Position numbers and translations under genes: made by a program. This document shows positions 1-5,664 of a stretch of DNA of 6,260 nt, one piece after another. The notes beneath the pieces were generated by a model, which saw only the letters and a program-made list of their open reading frames with translations, did no database searches and was not told the origin of the DNA. The first letter of the stretch is position 1. Each line of letters starts with the position of its first letter. The stretch spans positions 1-6,260 of the forward strand of contig JAFYRZ010000020.1 of the NCBI GenBank assembly GCA_017546745.1. Direction: 5' to 3'. The DNA comes from Clostridia bacterium (GTDB taxonomy: Bacteria > Bacillota_A > Clostridia > Oscillospirales > CAG-272).

Positions 1-15
1 CCTTTTTTGTAAACT

Positions 16-768
16 TTAGTTGTCACCTTTTGCACTCTTACGTTTTTTCTTCTTGGGTTCCAAGGCGAGAAGATACTCGGGATGTGCATCGAGAAGATCG
101 GGGCGGCGCTCCTTTGTGATGGCAACCGCCTCGGAAAGACGCCAGTGGTCTATTTTTTTATGGTCGCCCGAAAGGAGAATATCGGGAACGGTCATACCGC
201 GGAACTCGCGCGGCTTCGTATACTGCGGATACTCGAGGATGCCCGAGGCGACCGACTCGTCAAGATAGCACTCCTCGCTCGGAAGAACGCCGTCGATAAG
301 GCGGCTCACCGCATCTATAACGATACAAGCGGGGATCTCTCCGCCGGTAAGCACGTAGTCACCGATGGATATTTCCTCGTCGATGATCCCGTCAATTATC
401 CTCTGGTCAACGCCCTCGTAATGTCCGCAAAGAAAAACGAGATTATCGTAGGCGGAAAGCTCCTTTGCCACCGAGTGGTTAAAGAGTCTGCCCTTGGGCG
501 ACATATAGATCACGCGGGTCTTGTTTCCCTCGGGAATATTCTCTTTAATTTTTTCAAAGCAATCAAAGACGGGCTGGCAGGTCATAACCATGCCCATACC
601 GCCACCGTAGGGGGTATCATCGGTCTTTCTGTGCTTGTCGGTCGAAAAGTCCCTTATGTTATGGCAATCTACCTTGATTATCCCCGCGGACTGCGCTCTT
701 CCGATTATGCTTTCGGAAAGCACGGCGCTGACCATCTCGGGGAAAAGGGTCATTACGTCAAACTTCAT
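16..768 (-). CDS. trmD: tRNA (guanine-N1-)-methyltransferase TrmD
   Basis: TrmD transfers a methyl group from S-adenosylmethionine to N1 of G37, next to the anticodon, in tRNAs that read CUN, CCN and CGG codons; this prevents +1 frameshifting. It is a cytosolic SPOUT-class homodimer. The product is 250 residues, normal for the family. Counting from the alternative upstream start (ATG at 777, three residues longer), visible family motifs are YGGGMGMVM (57-65), YMSPKGRLFN (91-100), LCGHYEGVDQR (116-126), SIGDYVLTGGE (137-147) forming the trefoil-knot SAM site, R159 in AVSRL, and LLSGDHKKIDHWR (201-213). I chose the ATG at 768 because the protein then begins MKFDVMTLFPEM like other TrmDs and has GAGG just upstream, whereas the ATG at 777 has no Shine-Dalgarno sequence. 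It overlaps the end of rimM by 11 bases, so translation is probably coupled. The C-terminus is a lysine-rich tail. An AAAAAAGG run after the stop could be the ribosome binding site of a further gene outside the window. Confidence 0.97.
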   Translation of the reverse strand: MKFDVMTLFPEMVSAVLSESIIGRAQSAGIIKVDCHNIRDFSTDKHRKTDDTPYGGGMGMVMTCQPVFDCFEKIKENIPEGNKTRVIYMSPKGRLFNHSVAKELSAYDNLVFLCGHYEGVDQRIIDGIIDEEISIGDYVLTGGEIPACIVIDAVSRLIDGVLPSEECYLDESVASGILEYPQYTKPREFRGMTVPDILLSGDHKKIDHWRLSEAVAITKERRPDLLDAHPEYLLALEPKKKKRKSAKGDN

Positions 769-1279
769 TTTCCTCATAGAACATACCGGGTATCGGCAAA
801 ACCGAGATACCGCGGTTCTCGTCTATCTCCTTAATAAATTCATCTACCGCAGGGATAAGCACGTCACCCTTATCGGTTGCAACGGTATATATCTGACCTC
901 TTGCCGCATCGTCAACGCGGGAAAGCGTGCCAAGGACCTTTCCGCTTGTGGCGTGAATTACGGGAAGTCCGATCATATCCTGAAGAAGCATCGCGCCCTC
1001 GGGGACGGGAATGTCGTCGCGGTGGAGGAATATCACGCGGTTTTTCATAGCGATAGCTCCCTCGCGGGTGTCTATTCCCTCGATGTTCATAATTACAGTG
1101 CCGCCGCCCGACGAGGCGGTAATGACGCGCCTTTCGGAATATCCCGAAGCGCTCTCAAGGAACACCCTCGTCATAGAGGCGAGGACCGCGGGCGAGTCAC
1201 ACCACGGGTCAACCTTAACGAGACCGCGCACACCGTGCGCGTTTACTATTCTACCACCCTCAAGAAATTCTTTTTTCAT
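758..1279 (-). CDS. rimM: Ribosome maturation factor RimM
   Basis: RimM is a cytosolic assembly factor that binds ribosomal protein S19 and helps form the head of the 30S subunit. The 173-residue product has the usual length and both domains. The N-terminal RimM barrel starts with GRIVNAHGVRGLVKV (9-23), the signature of the family. The C-terminal PRC barrel runs from about LLQDMIGLPV (98-107) through GQIYTVATDKGDVLIPAVDEFI (128-149) to ISVLPIPGMFYE (158-169). The start is supported by GGAGAA at 1283-1288 and by the promoter at 1318-1346. It is followed by trmD with an 11-base overlap, the standard rimM-trmD pair. In many bacteria the pair sits in an rpsP-rimM-trmD-rplS operon; here no rpsP precedes it and rimM appears to be the first gene of its transcript. 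Confidence 0.96.
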   Translation of the reverse strand: MKKEFLEGGRIVNAHGVRGLVKVDPWCDSPAVLASMTRVFLESASGYSERRVITASSGGGTVIMNIEGIDTREGAIAMKNRVIFLHRDDIPVPEGAMLLQDMIGLPVIHATSGKVLGTLSRVDDAARGQIYTVATDKGDVLIPAVDEFIKEIDENRGISVLPIPGMFYEENEV

Positions 1280-1317
1280 ATCTTCTCCATAAGTTTTCTA
1301 CGTAGTTTATTGAAAAT

Positions 1318-1346
1318 ATTTTAGCATAAATATTTTAAAAAGTCAA
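1318..1346 (-). promoter_or_regulatory. Sigma-A promoter of rimM-trmD
   Basis: On the minus strand, a -35 box TTGACT (1341-1346) is followed after exactly 17 bases by a -10 box TAAAAT (1318-1323). TGC directly before the -10 gives an extended -10. The start of transcription should lie near 1311, leaving a leader of about 30 bases before the rimM ATG. The spacer and -10 lie within two copies of a 10-base AT-rich direct repeat. Confidence 0.85.
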
Positions 1347-1448
1347 TCTCCGCGCCCGAAACTCTAAAATTTAATATTTTTCAGCGACAAACAGCGCAAA
1401 ATCCTATTATTTGTAGCAAATACAGAGTGTAATCCCCACTTTTGCCGT

Positions 1449-1468
1449 ATATTTCAAGATATTTCAAG
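1449..1468. repeat. 10-bp perfect tandem duplication across the tadA stop codon
   Basis: The plus strand reads ATATTTCAAG twice in direct succession (1449-1458 and 1459-1468). In the tadA reading direction this is CTTGAAATAT twice, and the TGA stop (1454-1456) is created in the second copy. With a single copy the frame would stay open for a further 22 codons, to a TGA at 1381-1383. Confidence 0.9.
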
Positions 1469-1978
1469 GCTTTCAGTCTGTTTTTTGAGGTTTTCGGTGT
1501 TCGTTTCCCCACCCTTGGCTTTAACGCGCTTTTTCGCGAAATATTCCTTTAAAATACCGACGCACTCGTCGGCAAGCACACCGCCAACTATCTCGGGCTT
1601 ATGGTTTAGCCCCACCGAGGATAGGTCGATAAGCGAGCCGAAGGCACCGAAGCGCAAGTCCGGCGCACCGTATACAACTCTCTCTACCCTTGCGTTGATA
1701 ATAGCGCCGGCACACATAGCACAGGGCTCCATGGTTACGTAAAGGGTGACCCCGGGAAGTCGCCAGCCGCCAAGCGTGCGACAGGCGTCCTCTATCGCAA
1801 GAATCTCTGCGTGGTGGGTCGCGCACCTCGAGGTCTCGCGCGTGTTATAGGCGCGAGAGATAATCTCACCGTCACGTACGCAGATCGCCCCTACGGGAAC
1901 CTCGTCTATATCTTCTGCGAGGTGGGCGAGGCGAATAGCCTCACGCATATAAAGCTCGTCATTTAGTATATCACTCAC
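1454..1978 (-). CDS. tadA: tRNA-specific adenosine deaminase TadA
   Basis: TadA deaminates adenosine 34 in the anticodon of tRNA-Arg(ACG) to inosine, which lets one tRNA read CGU, CGC and CGA. It is a zinc-dependent cytosolic enzyme of the cytidine deaminase fold, working as a homodimer. The active site is plain: HAE at 56-58 (H56 zinc ligand, E58 proton shuttle) and PCAMC at 85-89 (C86 and C89 zinc ligands). Further family features are MREAIRLA (11-18), EVPVGAICVRDG (26-37), and VVYGAPDLRFGAFGS (101-115). The start is GTG, supported by GGAGG eight bases upstream; the next ATG, at residue 11, has no such site. The domain ends near residue 150; the last 25 residues are a polar Lys/Glu/Thr tail of a kind not needed for catalysis. 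The gene follows the CPBP protease gene after 57 bases and is probably part of the rnr transcript. A 10-bp tandem duplication covers its stop codon. Confidence 0.96.
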   Translation of the reverse strand: MSDILNDELYMREAIRLAHLAEDIDEVPVGAICVRDGEIISRAYNTRETSRCATHHAEILAIEDACRTLGGWRLPGVTLYVTMEPCAMCAGAIINARVERVVYGAPDLRFGAFGSLIDLSSVGLNHKPEIVGGVLADECVGILKEYFAKKRVKAKGGETNTENLKKQTESLEIS

Positions 1979-1986
1979 GGTCTTTT

Positions 1987-1991
1987 CCTCC
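1987..1991 (-). promoter_or_regulatory. Ribosome binding site of tadA (GGAGG)
   Basis: A perfect GGAGG on the minus strand lies eight bases before the GTG at 1976-1978. It decides the non-ATG start of tadA. Confidence 0.85.
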
Positions 1992-2035
1992 GTTTTTGGT
2001 TCAATAAATAGATATTTTGCAAATAGTTCTTTACA

Positions 2036-2839
2036 TTAAAAGAGATTTGCGACTGCAACAAGCAGGGTCGGAATAGCAAGTGCTACAAGCTCCTTATAAT
2101 CCTCGGGCTTACCGAGCGTGCCGCGAAGAGGTGCGGAAAATATGCCGCGCCCCTCCCTTTCCCTTTTAATTATTAAAGTCAGCGAGAGTGCGGAAAGAAG
2201 CGTTACCCCCCCAAAGTACGCGAGGGAGAAGCCCGTCACGGAGGAATAAAGCATATACAGGACCGAAGAAAGGTTGTTTGTAAAATGCATGATCAGCGAG
2301 GGCAGGACCGACTTATATTTCAGGTCAACGAGCATAAATATCACACCCGCCAAAAAAGCGTAGGGGAATGCGCTCACGTCCGCGTGTACGAGGGTAAACG
2401 CGACGGACGAGGTGATGATAAGAGCACCGCGCGGTAGCCTGTCCGAAAGCCTTAAGGGGATATATCTAAAAAGAAGCTCCTCAAACATGGCAGGGTAAAG
2501 CGCGTAAACGAGTATCGCACGAGTCAGAGGCCCCGTAATTTCCTCGGCACTCGATATGCCGAAGAGCGAGAAGAAAAGCCCCGTAAGGTAAGACACCGCC
2601 ATAACCAAAAGCACGGCAGGGAAAATATAAGCAAGGCTCTCTTTAAGCTCGCTCCACTTTATGGAAAGCATTTTTTCTTCCGAAAGGTCCTTGCGACAGA
2701 CGTAAAGAGTCAAAAATCCCGACACGGGTAAGGCAAGATAATACAAAAGATTACCAAATGTGCCGCCGAGCGCCCCGGATATTATTAACAAAAGGAAGAA
2801 TCCGAGCGACGAGGCGGTAATAATTCTTACACCTCTCAT
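2036..2839 (-). CDS. CPBP-family intramembrane glutamic protease (Abi/CAAX-type)
   Basis: This is a polytopic membrane protein of the CPBP (CAAX protease and bacteriocin-processing, Rce1-like) family. The family contains intramembrane proteases with a Glu/His active site; substrates of most bacterial members are unknown. The 267 residues hold about seven or eight hydrophobic segments (roughly 6-26, 30-47, 69-93, 104-118, 138-153, 159-173, 203-225, 249-266). The diagnostic motifs are present: motif 1 EELLFR (120-125, with the paired glutamates E120 and E121 and R125), motif 2 FTLVHAD with H152 in a membrane segment, and motif 3 SLIMHFTNN with H185 and N188-N189. All expected catalytic residues are therefore intact. 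The start codon overlaps the rnr stop as ATGA, and GCGGGG lies upstream as a weak ribosome binding site, so translation probably depends on rnr. The neighbours do not reveal its substrate; no bacteriocin or peptide precursor gene is nearby. Confidence 0.9.
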   Translation of the reverse strand: MRGVRIITASSLGFFLLLIISGALGGTFGNLLYYLALPVSGFLTLYVCRKDLSEEKMLSIKWSELKESLAYIFPAVLLVMAVSYLTGLFFSLFGISSAEEITGPLTRAILVYALYPAMFEELLFRYIPLRLSDRLPRGALIITSSVAFTLVHADVSAFPYAFLAGVIFMLVDLKYKSVLPSLIMHFTNNLSSVLYMLYSSVTGFSLAYFGGVTLLSALSLTLIIKREREGRGIFSAPLRGTLGKPEDYKELVALAIPTLLVAVANLF

Positions 2840-4974
2840 ACAGAATACCCCGCAGCGTCAACAAGCGAAAATCTTAGTTTTCCGTCCGAGATGCTTGCCT
2901 CCTCAAGAAGAACGCGCACCTTATCCCCGAGCTTTATCGTAAGATCGCGCGATTTCATCTCGGCTCTGACCTCGTCATAGAAGAATACGCCGGGAAGCTC
3001 TGAAATAGGAACAAGACCCTCGCAGGTATTATCAAGCATAACGAAGATGCCAAACGAGCTGACCGAGGAAACTATACCGTCAAAGCTCTCGCCCTCGAAT
3101 TTTGACATATAAAGCACCTTGTATAGGTTCTCTATCCTGCGCTCTGCATCAAGAGCGCGAAGTTCTCCGTCTGTCGCCGCACGAGAAGCGCGGGTCGCGT
3201 AGGACTTATATGCCTCGCTTCTTTTGCCCTCAAACAAAACGCGGCGGATTATCCTGTGCGTCGCGAGGTCGGAGAGCCTTCTTATCGGAGAGGTAAAATG
3301 CGCGTAATGCGAAAGACCGAGGCCGAAATGTCCGATATTCTTCTCGGAATATTCTGCCTTTGCCATAGACCTTAGCATAAAGGATGAGACCGGCGCAAAA
3401 AGTCCACGCTCCTCTGCTATATGAAGAATTTTCCCGACGTCTCTTGGCTCGGGCGCACCGTTTGTGAGGGGTGCGGTGTCTATATCAAGCGCTGAAAGGA
3501 ATGCCACGAGTGCCTCGAGCTTCTCCTCGGGTGGCGCAGAATGCACTCTGTAAACGCAGGGTACACCCGCGTCGGAAAGCAGGCGCGCGACCGCAACGTT
3601 TGCACATATCATAAACTGCTCTATAATGCGCTCGGAAAGTCCGCGCTCTCGCTTAACGATATCCACGGGCGAGCCGTTTTCCGAAAGAATTATCTTCGCC
3701 TCAGGCATATCAAAATCAACGCAGCCGCGAGATGCCGCATTCCTCGCGAGTATCTCGTAAAGCTCTCTCATTCGTTCAAGCGAGGGGATAACGCGCGCAT
3801 ATTTTTTCTTAAGAAGCGCATCTGCCTCACCGTCAAGTATCCTATTTATCTCGGAATAAACACCGCGCACCGCGCTTACGATTATACCGGGAACGACCCT
3901 CGCGGACTTAATATTTCCATCCTTATCGAGGTCAATAATGGCACTCATTGTGTACTTTTCTTCCCCGCAATTAAGAGAGCAAGCACCGTTTGACAGCGCC
4001 TCGGGAAGCATAGGAACTACCTTATTTGTAAAGTATACGCTACATCCGCGTGCCATTACCGTCCTATCGAGGGCGGTTTTCTCCGTTACGTAGTAGCTTA
4101 CGTCTGCAATATGAACACCGAGGCGATAGCCTCCGCCGGGCAGTCTTCTTAAGGATACTGCATCATCAAGATCCTTAGCGCTCTCGCTATCCATCGTAAA
4201 AATAACGTCCTTGTCAAAGACCTCTCTATCCTCCCCGGTTACGGGGCGGGCGGCAAGCTCCTCGGCAAGCGAAAGAGCCTCGGGAGAAAACTCGGTTTCT
4301 ATCCCCGAGGTTGCGAGGATAGCCTCGTAATTTGCCTCTCTCGTTTCCGCACCGCCAAATGTGCGGACAACGCGGCAGAAGGGCCTTTCGCCCATAGTTC
4401 TGTCTATCATCGCCTCGACCTTATCGCCCTCGCGGGCAGAGCCAACATCGAGAATATAGGGTCTTATCGCAAGGCGCTTATCGTCGGGTAAAAGCTGATA
4501 GCAGTTAGCAAGATACCTGTCGCGGCGAGAAACGGTTGTCCTTATGACCTCACCGATCACGGTCCTTCTGCCGTATGAGATTATCTTTCTCACCCTGCCC
4601 TCGGTGCGCTCTTCACCGCGACTCATATACTTGTGATAAACGATCTCAACGAGGTCACCGTCAATTGCGCCCTGCGTTTTGTCCTCGGGGATAAAGATAT
4701 CCCTTGCCTCGCCATCTACGGCTACGAAGCCGAAGCCGCTCTTTGAGCCGGAGAAAACACCCTCCGCCACTATCTCGTCGCGGTGGGCGGAGAATCCCGA
4801 TCTTCCCCGTCTGCCAAGGTCGAGCGCCGCCTTAAGCTTAACGTCGCCGTAGCTCGAATTTACCTCCTCGAGCGCCTTGGCAAGCGCCTTTACCGAGCGA
4901 TCCTTATCCCGTCTTTTATGCGTATTTCTTTTTGCAAATTTGTTAAAATCTCTTTTCGTTTGTCCCTTTTTCAT
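2836..4974 (-). CDS. rnr: Ribonuclease R (3'-5' exoribonuclease)
   Basis: RNase R is a processive 3'-5' exoribonuclease that degrades structured RNA, taking part in mRNA decay, rRNA quality control and removal of non-stop mRNAs with tmRNA. Domain order in the 712 residues: a basic N-terminus (1-30, rich in Lys/Arg), a cold-shock domain from about 70 (EGVFSGSKSGFGFVAV, DIFIPEDKTQGAIDGDLVEI), a second cold-shock-like domain (about 138-205), the RNB catalytic domain (about 250-580) and a C-terminal S1 domain (about 629-706). The four magnesium-binding aspartates are present in MDSESAKDLDDAV (D262, D268, D270, D271). Y314 and the arginines of TSPIRRLSDL (R565, R566) match known active-site positions, so the enzyme should be active. 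AAGGA lies eight bases before the ATG. It is shorter than B. subtilis RNase R (about 780 residues) because the usual N-terminal winged-helix domain seems to be absent. It follows secG, as in many Bacillota, but no smpB follows it; a CPBP protease gene overlaps its stop. Confidence 0.97.
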   Translation of the reverse strand: MKKGQTKRDFNKFAKRNTHKRRDKDRSVKALAKALEEVNSSYGDVKLKAALDLGRRGRSGFSAHRDEIVAEGVFSGSKSGFGFVAVDGEARDIFIPEDKTQGAIDGDLVEIVYHKYMSRGEERTEGRVRKIISYGRRTVIGEVIRTTVSRRDRYLANCYQLLPDDKRLAIRPYILDVGSAREGDKVEAMIDRTMGERPFCRVVRTFGGAETREANYEAILATSGIETEFSPEALSLAEELAARPVTGEDREVFDKDVIFTMDSESAKDLDDAVSLRRLPGGGYRLGVHIADVSYYVTEKTALDRTVMARGCSVYFTNKVVPMLPEALSNGACSLNCGEEKYTMSAIIDLDKDGNIKSARVVPGIIVSAVRGVYSEINRILDGEADALLKKKYARVIPSLERMRELYEILARNAASRGCVDFDMPEAKIILSENGSPVDIVKRERGLSERIIEQFMICANVAVARLLSDAGVPCVYRVHSAPPEEKLEALVAFLSALDIDTAPLTNGAPEPRDVGKILHIAEERGLFAPVSSFMLRSMAKAEYSEKNIGHFGLGLSHYAHFTSPIRRLSDLATHRIIRRVLFEGKRSEAYKSYATRASRAATDGELRALDAERRIENLYKVLYMSKFEGESFDGIVSSVSSFGIFVMLDNTCEGLVPISELPGVFFYDEVRAEMKSRDLTIKLGDKVRVLLEEASISDGKLRFSLVDAAGYSV

Positions 4975-4996
4975 TAAGGCTTTCCTTCTTTTAATT

Positions 4997-5034
4997 AAAA
5001 AACGAGGCGCCGCACCTTATTTCGTGCCGCGCCT
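4997..5034 (-). terminator. Intrinsic terminator or attenuator between secG and rnr
   Basis: On the minus strand an 11-position stem (5024-5034 with 5005-5015, ten pairs and one G-G mismatch, strongly GC-rich) closes an 8-base loop and is followed after two bases by six Ts (4997-5002). This is a good rho-independent terminator after secG. The T run ends only 22 bases before the rnr start codon and about 10 bases before the rnr ribosome binding site, which leaves no room for a separate rnr promoter downstream of it. Confidence 0.8.
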
Positions 5035-5084
5035 TGCGTTATTCTGTGGGTCGAGGTGCGAGAAGCACGGTGCCCATCCACCTA

Positions 5085-5408
5085 TTAGTGAGTGTGAGTA
5101 GAGTCAAAAAGCTCGTGGTACTTGCTGGGAAGAAGCTCATACCATTTCTCGATACCGGAGATGCTACCTGCATAGTCGGGCTGTGCAATATAAGCAACGA
5201 GAACGGCAACTACGAAAACGATAGCAGCGACAACGGTGATCTTAAAGAGAAGCTTGTCAGATCCACCGGACTTCTCCTTGCCGTAGTAGGTGTCAGATCC
5301 GCCGGCGATAGTGGAGGAAAGACCTCCCTCAGTATCCTTCTGGAAAAGAACGGCAGCAACGATTGCGATTGCCGCGATAAGCAGTATTACAAGAAGTACG
5401 TATTCCAT
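5085..5408 (-). CDS. secG: Preprotein translocase subunit SecG
   Basis: SecG is the small accessory subunit of the SecYEG channel in the cytoplasmic membrane and assists SecA-driven protein export. The 107-residue product has two transmembrane helices (about 2-22 and 54-76). Between them is the conserved cytosolic loop: LFQKDTEGGLSSTIAGG (21-37), matching the family pattern of a Gln, then GGLSS and a glycine pair, followed by DKLLFKIT (51-58) leading into the second helix. The start at 5408 is set by GAAAGG seven bases upstream; the frame is open further upstream, but that part overlaps the promoter and is not translated in any likely way. Typical Gram-positive SecG proteins are about 75-80 residues, so the last 30 residues (charged and aromatic, ending STHTH) are an extension with no function I can assign. 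The gene has its own promoter and precedes rnr, a common Bacillota arrangement. Confidence 0.95.
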   Translation of the reverse strand: MEYVLLVILLIAAIAIVAAVLFQKDTEGGLSSTIAGGSDTYYGKEKSGGSDKLLFKITVVAAIVFVVAVLVAYIAQPDYAGSISGIEKWYELLPSKYHELFDSTHTH

Positions 5409-5415
5409 CTTATTA

Positions 5416-5421
5416 CCTTTC
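5416..5421 (-). promoter_or_regulatory. Ribosome binding site of secG (GAAAGG)
   Basis: GAAAGG on the minus strand lies seven bases before the ATG at 5406-5408. It selects this start over an in-frame ATG at 5489 that lies upstream of the expected transcription start. Confidence 0.75.
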
Positions 5422-5449
5422 AATATTTTGTCTGTTTTATTTTTGTTTA

Positions 5450-5463
5450 TGCGCCAAGGCGCA
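5450..5463 (-). other. Small hairpin in the secG leader
   Basis: The sequence TGCGCC-AA-GGCGCA on the plus strand is a perfect inverted repeat (in RNA about five pairs with a four-base loop). It lies about 10 bases inside the predicted secG transcript and has no U-tract after it, so it is not a terminator. It may protect the 5' end of the mRNA. Confidence 0.5.
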
Positions 5464-5479
5464 CACTTTTCATAGTGAT

Positions 5480-5508
5480 ATTCTACCACAAAGAATAGAA
5501 AAATGCAA
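5480..5508 (-). promoter_or_regulatory. Sigma-A promoter of secG
   Basis: On the minus strand a -35 box TTGCAT (5503-5508) is separated by exactly 17 bases from a -10 box TAGAAT (5480-5485), with TGG before it forming an extended -10. Transcription should begin around 5473-5476, giving a leader of about 65-68 bases. The leader contains a small perfect hairpin at 5450-5463. Confidence 0.88.
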
Positions 5509-5547
5509 TACCTTTTTGAAAATTTTCTTATTTATTTTATATTGAGC

Positions 5548-5588
5548 AAAAAAACTCGCGCATCTTTTGTGCTTTTACCAAGGGCGCG
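5548..5588 (-). terminator. Weak terminator candidate of the rhaA transcript
   Basis: A run of seven Ts on the minus strand (5548-5554) follows GCGCG (5557-5561), which can pair with CGCGC (5584-5588) across a 22-base loop. The stem is only five pairs, so the structure is weak, but its place between rhaA and the secG promoter is where the upstream transcript should end. Confidence 0.35.
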
Positions 5589-5615
5589 GCGTCCTTTATC
5601 TTCATTTTCATAGAT

Positions 5616-5645
5616 CGTGGCGCGCCGCATAGGCGGTGCGCCACG
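5616..5645. repeat. Strong inverted repeat just after rhaA
   Basis: A 30-base GC-rich inverted repeat begins 19 bases after the rhaA stop: outer arms CGTGGCGC and GCGCCACG, one A-C mismatch, then four more pairs around a CTAT loop (12 pairs in total). No T run follows it on the minus strand, so it is not a standard terminator in the direction of the genes. It may protect the 3' end of the rhaA mRNA from exonucleases. Confidence 0.75.
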
Positions 5646-5664
5646 GGTATCATTTTTAAAGGAA

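Noticed and set aside
16..57. The TrmD C-terminal sequence PKKKKRK resembles a eukaryotic nuclear localisation signal.
   Set aside because: In a bacterial tRNA enzyme a basic tail is more simply explained by RNA contact or low-complexity drift.
82..834. A 250-codon plus-strand frame over trmD, and similar long plus-strand frames over rimM and rnr.
   Set aside because: These are antisense shadows of well-recognised genes with no domain-like sequence or ribosome binding sites.
1347..1453. A terminator or small RNA between tadA and the rimM promoter.
   Set aside because: No hairpin followed by a T run is visible; only short, weak pairings are present in AT-rich DNA.
5041..5084. A possible structured RNA between secG and the terminator (TGGG/CCCA and GTGC/GCAC pairings on the minus strand).
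   Set aside because: The stems are only four pairs each and separated by an unpaired internal loop; I recognise no known RNA family.
5409..5489. A 27-residue N-terminal extension of SecG from the ATG at 5487-5489.
   Set aside because: It would begin upstream of the predicted transcription start and contains the -10 box. The family N-terminus and the ribosome binding site both support 5408.
5549..5653. A 38-codon open frame after rhaA on the minus strand, spanning the hairpin and starting ATGATACCCGTG.
   Set aside because: It has no ribosome binding site, contains the strong inverted repeat and runs into the T-rich terminator candidate. A second frame over the same stretch is also open, as expected for GC-rich structured DNA.
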